From Fasciolopsis buskii (taxonomy: Eukaryota > Platyhelminthes > Trematoda > Plagiorchiida > Fasciolidae): a stretch of DNA of 64,000 nucleotides. Of the stretch, positions 47,967 through 61,056 are shown in pieces (position 1 is the stretch's first letter; every line of letters begins with the position of its first letter). The notes under the pieces were generated by a model, which ran no database searches, was not told the DNA's origin, and saw only the letters and a list, made by a program, of their open reading frames with translations. A program made the translations under genes and the position numbers. The stretch covers positions 122,118 through 186,117 of the forward strand of contig LUCM01009329.1 in NCBI GenBank assembly GCA_008360955.1. The letters are read 5' to 3'.

Positions 47967-50282
47967 AATTACACTCACATAACTTATGTAATATATTTTT
48001 CAAATATGCAAAACAAAATTGTATTATATGACCATTATTTTATTTGAACTTGTCAAAGTTTTCCCAGAGGTAATTGATCTTCCGCCAGAAATTATTGGCA
48101 GAAATTTCGACCCACTTGACCATAGCTTCTGAGCTCATTTGTTTGGAGACTAATCTTCTATATCGGTTTGTTTTTACCTTTGCAGGAATCAGCAAATTAA
48201 AACACCGTACGTAATTTAGTGAAATAGTAGGATCATTGTAATTTTTGAAATGAATGACGAAGCATTTTCAAGTCAAAAGCTTGTTAACACATGGAAATCT
48301 CTTCCTAGCTGCTAGGATTGAAAAATGTTGAACCCAGTAATCGACAATTCGTAGTGAAGTACGTGTAATCTCGAGAGTTTGCGGTTAAGGACGGACAGTA
48401 TTAATCCGCGGCCAACCGCGCGGTGTTCTGACTTTTAGATCATCCGTTGACAGCCGTCAGCTGGTTCTGACTCCCAGCCTAAAAAATAATGCAGAGTAGC
48501 GCCCCAATGACGAATTGAATGAGTAATAAAAAGACTATTTTTATGTGGGCCAACTAGATGTTATTTTGAAAGATTTTACGCAACGTAGATTCATTATTAA
48601 TACGTGCAGAACCCTATTTCGACGATTGCGTGAAATAGCAAGTAACCCAGGCGTATCACTATAGAATATGTTAAGTGATTACACACCACTGTTTTTGCAG
48701 CTGCGAAATAGTGATGAACGGAAGTCAACACATTTGCTGTTATCATTCTTGAACACCGACTGTACTCGACGGCAAATGTCTGCAATTAAAAAGATATGAG
48801 GGATTCTATCTGGTGATTCTTATGACACTGACTGCCAGACGCGAGTTTTTCCTTTAATCGTCTCAAAAGCGCACATGGAACTTGTTAACTGACGTTGGAA
48901 TAAGACAGGGAGAAACATTTTGCGTTTTACGCGCGTGATTGAAAAGGCTGTGAGGGACTCTTGCATTTCCCAATCTGTCTTCTATCTTTTCTATTTTCAC
49001 TGATCACGGTGATTCGCTGCTCCAAATTTCTGCCATGGTTTCTATCCCTTGATGAAATCATCTCATTACTTCTCCAAACCCTCCTGCAGGAGCCCATGTA
49101 TTCAGCGAGTGGATTATTCTGACGGCGTGTTATCGAAAGTCCGGATTTTTGCAACTGGAAAATCCCTATTTTGTATCATCCTACGATTTCCTAGGTCGTC
49201 TTTCGGTCCGGCGCCAGGCTAGCTTACCACAAACTATTCTCATTCACTGGGAGCTGCTGGTGTCATAGATCCTCTCTGTAGCGCTTCGTAAGACGTATGA
49301 TATGCGCAATCAGTGAAACCGCCAGAACAGTCTATCACAGGTACAAAATTCCGCGATATGTTTGGATTCTTAAATAGTAAGGCAAACATAATACCTGTTT
49401 TGCCTGCGATGGGTGAATATTTATTTTTTTCTTGATTACTACTGGCGTTATTGTTTCTAAAAATAGAGTGCAAATGCAAATGAGTCAATAGAATTACGTT
49501 CATCCATCATAAGTCGATACTTTGGTGAAAACAACCACGGTTCCAATTTATCTAGCAGACATATTTCATATTGACAGACCTTTGAAAACGCTATCCCATC
49601 CATACAAAGACCGCCAGTACTTTAACAGTGGTACTGTATAACTTTCCCAAAGAACAACAGAAAAAATATGGTTGTGCATTACCGGTGGGCAGCTCGGTTA
49701 CGCCAAGAACAGGATGCCATCATGTAATCGACTAAGAAGCGGTTGCAGATAGAATCGTTCCAACTAAGGGACTTAGATAGAAAACAATATTTCATGCATC
49801 CATATTCAACAGACTCAGCTGAGCCGTTTGTGGAAAAGGTTCGCCAAACAATCACTGGGCTGCTGGCACTGTTTGTGCACCGAACTTATTTTGGTTTGGC
49901 ATCCTATTCGTTTATTTCCTCAAAAACCTTGATTATGGCCATATTTTTATTGTTGATATGAAGCAAATAGTATTGAAAGCCAGAAGAATTCGTCAACAGT
50001 CAGCTTCAGTATTTCCCCGTTTAACTCCATTGTCAGACATCATAAACTGATTCGTTTAATTAGTGGTTTGCCACACGTCCTCACCCTTCAATGGTAAAAA
50101 CCACGCAAATGCAATACTATTCTTTTCCAGGTGAACTTGGTAGGGGCATTTGTTTTTGGGAAAAAGCTTAAAGTATAGATTTCCGTAGTTATGAGGAGGA
50201 TTGGAACGTCTCTAGTCTTCTATTGCTTTAGCTACATTACATCAGTTCGAGTTTGTGTGATTTTTCCAGGCATTATATGTAG
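47967..50282. other. No firm gene
   Basis: On the minus strand 49456-49240 opens after a good acceptor (GCACTCTATTTTTAG) and runs 71 codons to a stop (VPVIDCSGGFTDCAYHTSYE), but no upstream exon could be joined. The minus frame 48927-49154 is basic and unplaced. Confidence 0.3.
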
Positions 50283-50543
50283 AATTTTCTCAATGACTAT
50301 TCGAAGTACGGACGATTTGGTGAGCACCTTGGATTAAGTCTTTGCGGATCTCATGTCCGGTTGACAGTCCCTTGTAAAGAGTGGCAAATGTGGATGTTTC
50401 CCTACCCCCCACAAGATGTTCAACCGAATTGGTCGTTGTCAGATACACAGACCATTTGGTTAGTAACTAGGCCAATGAGTGGTGATTGTCTTTGGCCGTC
50501 TGTTTCCGTCTTGGGATTTGAAGTACTAGTGAATCGCAGCTAA
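50283..50543 (+). CDS. Possible terminal exon, 86 codons
   Basis: After TTTTTCCAGGCATTATATGTAG the frame is open for 86 codons to a stop. It reads NDYSKYGRFGEHLGLSLCGS and later QMWMFPYPPQDVQPNWSLSD, with five Trp and a balanced composition. A closer CAG at 50269 would put a stop in this frame, so the acceptor must be the TAG at 50282. No upstream exon or family was found. Confidence 0.28.
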   Translation, partial: NFLNDYSKYGRFGEHLGLSLCGSHVRLTVPCKEWQMWMFPYPPQDVQPNWSLSDTQTIWLVTRPMSGDCLWPSVSVLGFEVLVNRS

Positions 50544-53500
50544 ATTGTCTCGGTGCACGCTAACTACCAAAATTTCATGCATCACTGAAAATTTCCACTT
50601 TGAAATTCGGTACACCACACTGTGCTACGTGCTCCGTTGTTCTGCCCGGTAAGTATTGTTATCTGTTGTCTGAGCTTTTTCATAAGTTATATGATGAAGG
50701 ATATCACACTCAGGAAGGCTGTTGTGATTAACTGAAGATTACCGCTTGGGGAAACCGATTGTTTAGGGAAAACTTCTAATTTCTATCTACTTATTGAGAT
50801 CCATTATACTGACCTTTTCTCCTAAACTAGTACTATTAGAGACAATAAAGTAGCAGAACTTTGCGATAAAATCAGAGGACACTACATTTTCTCGTTAACT
50901 CTGTTCAATTTAAAAGCCGACCGATACTCCTTGTCTACAAGTGACGTCCATTTCTGGTATGTGCACTTGAGGGAGACAGCGCAACCTCAGGTGAATTCCT
51001 TAACCTTAATAAGTACAAACCTGTTTTTATGCTCGAATATTATACTGCTTTCAATAAGTCCAGCGCTTCGGATCAATCTAGGACTAAGTCGTACCTTACT
51101 ATTAAGCAGTGTACGTTTATAAGTCAATACGAGAGTCTCTATCACAAGCTATGGAAGCTGTTTATCGGTAGAAAAGCGTCCTCTTCAATGAAAACAAAAG
51201 AAAAACAATTTTGCTTGTTTATTTGTCCTACTTCATTTCACACTTTTAACTGGACATTTCATCAAAGCTACGTGTGCTGTTTATAGTTTTCTAAATGTTT
51301 TCTGCTAATTACATATCATGGTAAGCAGAAAGATAAACGGCAGTGAATTTGAAGAAACCGACCAGCTAGTGGATCCCTTTGGTATGCCGTGAAATTCCTT
51401 GTTATAAGAATAGAATAGTGGGCCAGGTTGAACGATCGAAGTAAAATTGAATAGAATTGGCTTCATATTTGTCCTGTTTCCCCCATTAAATGGAGAATTT
51501 CGAGTCCCATTTTGATTCATATCTGGCCAGAATACAATTAGCGAGTGGTGCTCCAACATGCAAGCAATACTACTATCTTCCTAAATGAAAACCGACAGGA
51601 CAGAATTAAGAATTTTGTATCGCTTGTTTATGATTTGAAACGACGGGAGTTGATCTGAACAGAAATTTAATCATTAAGTGAATATTCCTAATAAGTGTTT
51701 ATAATCCTCCCGAATAAGTCATTTTAGGAAACACGACTGAAAGAAGAAAACGAAAAAAGAAGAAAGATTTAAATGATACTTGACACCAGTCATTTTCGAC
51801 GGAATTCCACAAAGAACCTGTTTATTAGCAAAACAACCACGGAACGGGTTCTTTTGAGACTAAAAGAACAAACTTTTAACGAACACGTTTGATTTTATTC
51901 TTGTAAGCGTGAATAATGAGATTAGTTTTCTTTCCCGCAATTTCTTCGGAAGCGGCAATTATTTTGTTTACCGTAAACCTTGAACTTTATTCAGCGTGAA
52001 AATATGGTGAAAATTTTATCCGCCAATTCATTTATACGGCAACTGGAAAGCCCCAATAACTACACATTGTGAGCACTCGAGGTTGAACAAAGTTGAACAC
52101 ACAATATCTCTATGCGACAGCAATCCGTAAGCAATTTTTTTACCGGATCCTGATAAAGTGGAATCCAAAAAGTCACTTGCGAATTAGCTTTGATGCACTA
52201 TGGCTTAGGAGAAGTTCGATTGCTACATGAATTGTTTGGTTAACCCATAGAATTCCCGCATCAATGCATCAGTCATATTTCGGATAACATCGATTTGCAG
52301 ACTTTGGTACGTCTTTGGATTAATCCGACACAGGGTTCAGCACACCAGTATAATTTAGTTGTAAGAATACCCTTGCAATTTGGTTAAGGTTCAATATCTG
52401 CTTCACATTCCCAGCTATCTGAATCTCGTAAAAAGAGAAGGCCTGTGGTACAATGTTCCTGAATTTTCTATGCGTTTGAGGTCTGTCAGGTCTAGTTAGC
52501 ATAGATATTGAGGTTTGTTGAAGCGGGACACAAGTTTCTGGGAACAAATATCATTAAGGTTCATTAAGGTTAACCCCCCTGAGATCTCGGGGTAATTCGG
52601 ATATCACAATGGTAAAATTTGCCCTCAAAATATACTGTGCTGTCTTAATGCATCCAAAAGATCAACTACAAGTTTTTCTTGCCCGAACAAAGACCGTGAT
52701 AAACATAAGTAAACGGGCAGCTTTTTTGGGTGGTTTTCTTTGCAAATCGTAATCCAGTCTTCGTATGTTGATGAAGTTCATTTCCTGTCCCCATAATTTA
52801 TGTTTGCTCGAACGTCGTTGATTATTATTATGCCAGTTGTGGTCTTGTTACAGTCAAAACAATGGAAAATGTTTTCCTGAAACACACCTATTGTGCGAAT
52901 GCGTTCCATATGATCGCATACCCTTGCTGAGGAACAATAAAACATTATTTTTAGTAGCCCATTGCTTGAGTGTCACAAAAACCTAGGTACTTCAACTAAC
53001 TTCCCCACTTGAACCAGAAGTGAGGGCACGGCACGGTACAAATTTGAGTTATACTGGGTTAAAATCCGCGCAACTCATTAACAAAGATTAAAACTAAACC
53101 CAAGTGGAAATAATATTTCAGTAGTATGGAAGAAAGTTTTCGTTTTTGTTTTCCAACACATTTATGGGTAGGATATTTGACAGAATACAGATTTGTACAG
53201 CGCGCATAACTCGCGACAAATTCCAAGAGTTTCTCCTGCCAAGTTTGTGATGATCTTAAACTCGGTTAGGATTACATTTTTTTGTCTGCGGAATCTACTC
53301 TTGGAACCATTGTCATCCAAGTCCAAGTAACCATAACACAATCTGCAGACAAAATTAAGAGGACAGAAATGACTGACAATATGATTGAACAAAAAATTCG
53401 TAAATCAAATTTTGGTGAGCACCGAAATTGGGGACTAAAATAATCTAAGTGCTCAGTTGGCAACAATTCGAGAAAGATGGTTTTACAAGTCCGGGTAACC

Positions 53501-56500
53501 TAGACACCATCACCTGATCGAACTTTCGGTAAACTGTGCACGTGCACAGGTTTCCTTTTTATTTTTGTTGATTGTGAAACTGAGAGCTCAGTTCATATTT
53601 CTTAATTAGCAAAAACATCATGTTACCAAATTTCAGAAATATTTATTCAGACTCATCATGGTCTTGTAACTGTGAGTGATAGTGGTCTGCGAATAAACTG
53701 CTCATGAACTTCAAACTTGCGTAATATTCCCTGATTGCATCCTTTTCTCACGACCGAATGACTGACTCATTGACTGTCCTTCTGAGTGGTCCGTAGTGAA
53801 ACGGGGAATGAATCAGCATACACCAGGCTACTGGCAAACGAAAACACTTTCTAATTGTGGGAAGTGGAAAATAATCGAGTTTTACATTAGCTGAAATGGA
53901 AAATTATTTGCTAATTTCCACGGAGTTCATACACAAGAATCACACGGAATGCTTCCCAGGCGGGTAAAAGAATCTATTTGGGGCTCATCAACGGAAAAGT
54001 GAAACAATTGCCATTTAACAGAATATTTTAGCGCAGTTGCGCACAACCGCACCCAAAACACTCGATAACTTATGGTCTGTTTTCTGACTGGCCGACAAGA
54101 TGTCACTGCTCGGGAATTGTAAATGTCCCCGTTTGCTGTATGGGACCCATCGGCCTAGGGGAGTGTCACCCAGCCGATACGAGAAAAAATCGAGAACATC
54201 AACTCTTTCGAGGATCCAAATTAGGCAGGCCGAACTTGGAACACTGAAGTGGTTTCACCGGATACTTGCACTTTGAAAATGTGGCTATCTTCTCCGGATA
54301 TGGAATGAATAAGCCAAACTCAACTGGGCGCGTTGGAAAAAGGAAATTATTCTGAAAACCGTATGATGGTTGTTTTACGAGTTCGATGATTTACATCAAA
54401 GTGTTCAGGCCATTTGGAAAAAATTTTGGGAGCACCATTGACTACTAATGAATAGTTCTTGTAGAATTGATATTACTCTAAGCAAATAGCGGAAATATTG
54501 GCTTTCAGTATCGCATGATATATTTGCACTAGCTGGCCATGCTTTATCATCGGCATAGTGCACCAAACAAAATAGTAGCAGTAAACCAATGTCAGACAAG
54601 TAAGACAATCTTCCATAAAGTATTTTTGTAGTGTTTGAAGTGCGCTACCCTTAAGTGCCTGTCCTTCTCCGGTGGTCATAACTCGGTGCAGATTTCTTCT
54701 TAAGATCGATGAAGGAACAACGAACAACTGTGGTTCTGCACAACCTTTTGTTCGTTAGCTCATATGGATCTTTTTCAAAGCCTTAAAGCAGTTGGGCTGC
54801 AATTAAAATATCTGCTCCACCTTAGTTGAGATCATCATGGCATGGGCTATGTTCGCAGCATTATTTTGTGTTTCCAAGCCTGGCTCTAAGTTTGGTTCCA
54901 CTTCATTTCCCTGAATATAGTTAAAATTGTAGAGAGGAGCAAGTACTAGTTTGCCAAACAGCAAAACTGCGCATTTAAACCCTGAAAGGCTCTGATATTG
55001 AAGGTTTCCCTCCTAGTGCGTACCTCTAACCATATACACCTAACGCACTGGTCACTAGGACGAAATAACTTAGCTGATACCTAGAATGAACTAACCTGAT
55101 GTGTGATAAAGACCCTGGTCCGTTGCAGCAGGATTACCTTAACAACACTCTTTATTCACTAATTTCCATGTACGGCTTTCATTTTCGATTGATTTTTGCA
55201 TTTTTTTCCTAGTTTCCATTGTACAACTACGTACGTTCACATTTATGCAGATTATAGTAAAAATTAAATTTGCTCTCTGACGATCTCACCTGTTGCTATT
55301 CCACCTGTCTACTGAATTCGACGAGTCTTTACTCTCGTCCCTTCTATATGACCTCGTGAATGGAGGTGCCCAGAAGCTATAACGGAAAATTAAATATTCT
55401 TACTTTGTTCTTTTTTTAGGTGTTTGACGTTTATATGCGTTTGTAAGGGGGAACAAATATTGGTTTGTGCACTTGGTTTGTTCGATTTCTTGAAAACTAG
55501 CTCATCTCCGATGTACATTTTGATCAAGAATTATTCCACGGTTTCACAAGAGAAATCATCAAAACCAAATGACAAGCATTTCACATTTCCGAAACGTTGC
55601 ATTTACTAACGGCAAAATCGAAAGGCAGTTGGTACACGGACCAGTGTTTATCGTACACCGAGCACTTCTCGAGGTAGCATTCGTTTTTTGGACGAATTTC
55701 TCTGACGACCACAATTGATATCCTGAGATTGTTTTAGCCTACCTTCAACTGGAGTGATTAAAGAAATCAACCACAAAATCGTGGAAAATATTCCGATTAG
55801 TCTTTCAGAAAGAAGTAGAAATTGTCAAGAAACTGATTTCAGCAAAATTGGTTCACAGTAAAACAAATAGATTCATGAATTTCATATAAGGACGGTGAGC
55901 AACGTTGAACAAAAAATTAAGCATTCAGCCTTTGGCAAGTGACTGATATCGTTTTTACAATGGCATGTTTCCTCATACACAATCCTGAATTCCCGACGTT
56001 TAGGTTGGATTAAGCTTGGTGAATGTTTGAAGCATAAATCAACGTCTGCTGTCGGCGGCCAGCTGCGAAATTCCCCTAAGTGCGAAACAAACTACTCTTA
56101 TCGTACAATTTGGTCCTAACAGCCCCTAGAAATCTTCGTCAGTAGGAGTGGCGTGTTCGTCCTCTGTAAGGTAGAAAGCATTCAATCAGTGCCAAATTGA
56201 AAGTGGATGTTTTATCAATAATTTTCGAATTCTATTTCCCTCGTGTCGTTTTAAGTGAATACACTTTTTTCTTCAGAATATTATAAACAATCCTTTATCT
56301 TGATTTCGGGAACTCATTGGTGTCGGCATTTTGTGTCACGCTTTCCATGCTAAGATCTACGTGTGCTTACCACAACACTGTTTTCAGAAGTTCATGCAGT
56401 CCCAGCGTGTATGTTTAATTGGTTAGTTTGCTTTAAAACGGTTTGGTATTTTGTTAATAAATCGTTAGTTGCACTGTGACTGATGCCACTAGCAGTACCA

Positions 56501-59482
56501 CTAATGCTACCAATAATAATAATACTAATACTTTTAGTATTACTGCTGCTGCTACAGTTTCCTCTTTACGAGAATGTGCCTGTTAAGCTTGCGCAAGTCG
56601 CGTTTAGTGGCTAAAATGGCTCTCAGCATTAAATTTGCCGTCCTCAAAAATGACTGTCACTTTACGGTAACGATTCCGAGACCTTTCAGTAGCCGTGTTT
56701 GACGTCTATGTCAACAGAAGATCCGAAAGGCTTGCGAAATGGAGCGTAATACTAACCGTAGAATTTCCACTACCGGAGAGTTTTCAGTGGAACTCGGAAA
56801 ATCCTTCAGATTTTCTGGTTTCTCGGAAAAGGCTAAATGTTAGTCAAGATAATTCGCATTTTTGCATTGTTCAGTAATATTTAATGTAAAGCTAAAGGGC
56901 TAAAAGGCACCTTAAATTTTTCGACGTTCAAAATCGTGAATGAAGACAGCATTGCTTATCTTGTAGATTGGTTGCAGGGTGCTGTCTTATTTCCTATATG
57001 AAGTATTAGTGATCCCTAGTTTTAAAAAGCCGCACAGTGCTGTCATGTCACTGGATTCCATTTGGTAATTCCAGTTTTTTTTCGACAAACCGCTCCATCG
57101 GTTTCACGCACTCATGCGTTATTGTTAATACCACGAAACGTGATTCTTTTTTTCAAAAATGATGACGGTTTAAAGATTACTGTAATGCTCATGTTTGTGA
57201 TGAAATCCTGAGAGATCCCTTATTCGGATTAAAATGAAGGATAAAATGAAGAGAGGGTATCGATAATCGCTGATATATTCAATATAGTTTAATGATATGG
57301 TGAACGCGAAATGAAAAATAAGGTAAACTTTTCCATGAAAACTTTTGCATTTTCCGATTTTAATTCATTGTATCTGTCACTTCCTATCCACCACCTCAAA
57401 CGTGTCCCTGGACTCAGTAATTTTATCGGTGGCGGGTCAAACTGGCCAACTTTCTTTCGATTCGGCGATTAAAAAAAACCACATGCATACACGATGATGG
57501 GACGAATCCGAACAACGAAAGACTACGTGAAACCAGCCACGCGATCGCCACGCTGACCATATCCAACAGCCTAGGCGGTCTGCGTGTCGTTAAGTTTGTC
57601 AAAATTATCCAATCCGTGGATGATCAGCGTGTAATTAGATAAACCATGACACATGACGACTGATCATCAACTGTTACCAGTGTCCCAGGGTGTAGTCAAT
57701 TCAAGGGCTTGTTTATCAAGGTTTGACGGTAGACAAAAATACGAGTGAACAAGGTTTCACAAGAACCAGATCACATGCGCACGAAAAATCCAAGTACAAA
57801 TTCGGACTGGCAAACGGTAGAGTTTTATTTCCATAAACAATCGTCCCGATGTGCAGCCATGCGTAAGTGCATCTACGTTTTCAGTCATATGACACCACCC
57901 TAACAAATTGTCACCAACTTGTTGTCGTTTTATGCGTGTTGTAGACGAGCCACGCACAAGTCAGAATTCACGCGATTTGTGATTCCGTTTTTTAGCACAA
58001 GGCTGCGTGATATCCCAAGCGCATGTAACACGAGGTCACCGCGACATGAATTCCGTGTCATCACTCTGTTTCTTCTTTTTTTTCTGCTTAACGATTCAGG
58101 GTCGAGCGAAAACAGTATCAAACTATTCGCCAAGTTGTTTTCGAATATTTAATGTCTGGATACCAAAACAATTCTACCAAACTATAATAAGTATCAAATC
58201 ACAGTTCAGGTGTCTTGAGTAAAACTTTTCCAGACAGTAGCTGGAGTAGTAAGTAAATTCAGTTTAAAGCGCGTAAAATATCTGTATAACAAAATACCAA
58301 GATAACCTGTAAATTCGGGACTTTTACTCAAGAGTCCACTCTGTTCTCAACTCGGTTGGTCAAAATACACCGACTGAGCTCCGACAATCGATGAATCTGG
58401 ATTTTAGTGAGAAATCCTGTAGAATTGTTTCTGGACTTGGGTTAAGGTACATTTTCAAATTTTCAATAAGATATTTATTGGTTGGCTCCTGTGCAAACAC
58501 CTTCATCAAAACTAAAAATGAGCTGACAAATCAAAATTGAGAGACTCCATTTACGATTAAAATTTCCATGAAATGGTACATCAGATCAAATGCGCACAGC
58601 TCACGAAAATGTTAATTCCCTGATCGTAGTCAGTTACTAGGCCTACGTCACAACTTGATCCAGTTTTTTACGGATTTAGTTCCCATCTTCCTTACGAATC
58701 AAGAATGAGGTGCAATCTAGGAAAAATAATTACAGCGAACAATAGTAGCACATCAATGGTATGACATCGATGGAAGTGAAGTTTCCAGTAGTAACAGTCT
58801 TGTCACATTTGACCATAGCTTGGATGCAACGGGGAGAGAAACAAGTATATCCTTGTCCAGCATTCGTGCTCAGAGGAAATCCGCCTACCACAGACTACTT
58901 ATGCCAGTGATTTAATAAGTACCTGATCGCATTGTTATTTTTCACGACCGAAGGGTCATTCTGCTGCTCTAGGACGTCGACATCGCAGCTTGAGACAGAG
59001 ATGAGTTATTCGTAATCAAAGTTCACTCTGAACCCGCTACAACGATGTCAGACTGAGCCGCGAAAAAGGCCAGTATTGTGTGAAAAGTGCACTCCGAATC
59101 TATCCGTGGATGAACACCACCTCTTCGTGCGTTTCACTGTATGAGGGTATGTAAGACCTTTAAAATACCTCCAACGTTTCACGTTTCTCAAGCCAGATCA
59201 GTTTCAGGAGTGGAAAATACTGAGCACCATCGTATCAGGGGGTTCTATTCCAGAAAAATCAGCTTCAATCTTGGAGGCCTTGCGTAAGCCTTCCAGAAAA
59301 GCACGCTGTAAGGTTTCAGCAAAGTGTCGCATTTGTACTAACACATTGTTCTTTATTGTCTTGATCACTCTTTTCACATTCTGAGTTACTACTTTACTAA
59401 AAAGATGACACTTCCTTGACCAGAAGCCTCGGATGCTGCGGATTTTTCTCCCTCTGTGACTACTTTATTCTAGACTTCAAAA
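50544..59482. other. Long gene-poor stretch
   Basis: No motif, long frame or matched splice pair was found in about 9 kb. A GTAAGTATTG donor at 50651 lacks an upstream exon. Around 56490-56560 there is an imperfect TAA/CTG low-complexity stretch with a palindrome (TACTAATACTTTTAGTATTA). At about 59200-59340 the minus strand has a 40-codon protein-like stretch (RHFAETLQRAFLEGLRKASK) that may belong to the Penelope-like element next to it. Confidence 0.35.
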
Positions 59483-59487
59483 TATGC

Positions 59488-59525
<38 letters not shown>

Positions 59526-59526
59526 C
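59483..59526. repeat. (TA)n microsatellite with CATA interruptions
   Basis: About 44 bases of TA repeat, directly beside the hammerhead at 59550-59606. TA arrays commonly flank the terminal repeats of trematode Penelope-like elements. Confidence 0.9.
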
Positions 59527-59549
59527 ATGGCATTGGTTTGTTCGCTAAG

Positions 59550-59606
59550 TTGTGCAATTTGATTGCAAACGTTTCATCACCTATCAAAGTGACTTCATCA
59601 GTGCCT
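59550..59606 (-). ncRNA. Hammerhead ribozyme motif of Penelope-like type
   Basis: On the minus strand CTGATGA (59601-59595) is followed by stem II GTCAC/GTGAT with loop TTTGATAG, then GAAAC (59575-59571) and a stem III hairpin GTTTG-CAAT-CAAAT. GGCA before the core can pair with TGC after stem III. The bases at the cleavage junction appear to be missing or changed, so activity is doubtful. Type I hammerheads are known from the terminal repeats of Penelope-like retroelements. It differs from the SINE hammerheads in stem II, stem III and flanks. Confidence 0.65.
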
Positions 59607-59609
59607 TGA

Positions 59610-59654
59610 TGTTATATATATATATATATGCATATATACATATATATATGTATG
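59610..59654. repeat. (TA)n / CATA microsatellite
   Basis: A second TA-rich array on the other side of the hammerhead, with CATA and GTATG interruptions; a third short one lies near 59678-59688. Confidence 0.9.
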
Positions 59655-60788
59655 TCACCAGAATCAAATCTGTAGCATATATATATGAGCATTTATATTC
59701 TCATTCAGTCCTTTGATTGGTTGCCGTCAATAAACTTCTCCGGCACGCCCTGATGTTAAACCTCAAGCTAATGAGAGACCCAATTTCAAATCTCACCCAC
59801 CCAAATTCAGTGCATCAGCTGACAGCCGAATCGTTGTGCGGCTACAAGTTAAGGGTTTCATTTATGTGTCTAGTTTTTATTCAGCCATACCCTTAATGTT
59901 CGCTGTTTGATTACCCTTCAAAGTTCTTGCGGCTGTGGTGTTAATTGTCCCTATCTTCTTAGTCGTCTTCGGATTGACGATGTTCTCGTCACTCACTTGT
60001 TACACAACGTCCAGTGTTGACGTCCCATATTCTGTTTTCACGACTACATTAGGCTGATAACTCGACAACTGTGCTACTCGTGTTTCCCAATCCCCACGAA
60101 GGCGGGCCAAATTTAGATAAGCTGACTAAAATTCACCTAGAAATTCTGAAAGGAATCAGACAGTGAAAACCAATCACTGTTTTTCTTCTTGCTTGTCACG
60201 CTCAACTGAAGATTAACTGCTGTGATTTAAAACGGTATCATCTGCCTGCTGGACTTTTTGTTCACCTGATCGCTATCAATATTTCGCCTCGGTTTACTGC
60301 CCCGGGCAAACTTTGGGGATGTGCATTGCTGAGGATTACCAAGAATGAGATAGATGTACATTGGTCTTAAAAACATACATAATTGTTGAGCATTCATTTC
60401 TCCGGACGAATCCCTTTCCAACTAATTTGATTTTCTTTCTACTCCAATTAACTGTATTTGTACAACTGGTTGCTATGGTGATCGCAAGCGGTATCTCATT
60501 GATCTAAAGCATCCAAATGAGAATCAAAACGCATAAGTCAAAAAAAATTCGTACAAAACACTGAATTTTCCTTTCATTTTTCGGTCGATCTCCTTTTCAT
60601 TCAGACGATTAAGATCTCCCAATTCAGCTCATGAAATAAAGTTTTTTCTAGAGAAATGTGTCTATTTTTGAATGAAAAAATAGGACAAGTCGAAAACAGG
60701 ATGTGAAGCGTAAATGAGACTCTTGATGAGAATGAGAGTGAATTGGTAATGAGTATTAGACAAAAACAAATGATGACAGTCATATCGA
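59655..60788. other. No firm gene
   Basis: 59655-59760 is probably part of the Penelope-like terminal repeat. On the minus strand 60227-60421 has a protein-like frame ending at GATCAG|GTGAAC, and 60601-60783 has an ATG frame with a hydrophobic start (MTVIICFCLILITNS) just 5 bases after the stop of the Cys-rich gene. Neither can be supported further. Confidence 0.25.
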
Positions 60789-61031
60789 TCAGGTCAGACT
60801 GACTGATTTTCGTTCAAGTGAATGGACTGCGGAACAGTTCTCTACCACACACTGTTGTCTGTCTTGTGCACAGATCGTGCGACACTCCCAGGGATGCATT
60901 TCTGTTTGATAATCACATGCCACAATACATTCCACGTAATTTCGATCACAAAATGGATTGCAGCTTGCCGGCAAAACAACACCGTGCGCAATTGCGACAA
61001 GCAAAGCAGTTAGTAATAAGTAAAATCGTAT
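60789..61031 (-). CDS. Small secreted eight-cysteine protein, SL-started (81 aa with leader Met)
   Basis: Read on the minus strand, the exon starts at 61031 directly after TTTTAATTCAG and runs to a stop at 60789. It has a typical signal peptide (IRFYLLLTALLVAIAHG, cleavage probably after VVLPA). The mature part has eight Cys spaced C-x3-C-x6-C-x3-C-x10-C-x3-C-x6-C-x4-C, two similar four-Cys halves, which would suit two disulfide-linked helical hairpins. A short basic tail follows. There is no in-frame ATG between the signal peptide and the stop upstream. Flatworm spliced leaders can end in AUG, and an AUG joined at this acceptor would be exactly in frame. An ordinary upstream exon carrying the ATG is the alternative; a TATATAT lies about 175 bases upstream. 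Secretion is inferred. I recognise no named family. Confidence 0.62.
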   Translation of the reverse strand: MRFYLLLTALLVAIAHGVVLPASCNPFCDRNYVECIVACDYQTEMHPWECRTICAQDRQQCVVENCSAVHSLERKSVSLT

Positions 61032-61056
61032 CTGAATTAAAACAAGAAAGAATTGT
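61032..61056 (-). promoter_or_regulatory. Splice acceptor, candidate spliced-leader addition site
   Basis: The minus strand reads a pyrimidine-rich run (CTTTCTTGTTTTAATTCAG) ending at 61032. The first exon base begins a codon in frame 0 of the Cys-rich protein, as needed if a leader ending in AUG supplies the start. Cis-splicing from an unseen 5' exon would use the same site. Confidence 0.5.

Noticed and set aside
54090..54340. Possible third retrotransposon fragment
   Set aside because: The base composition rises and a few residues recall RTE C-terminal ends, but no block could be aligned with confidence.
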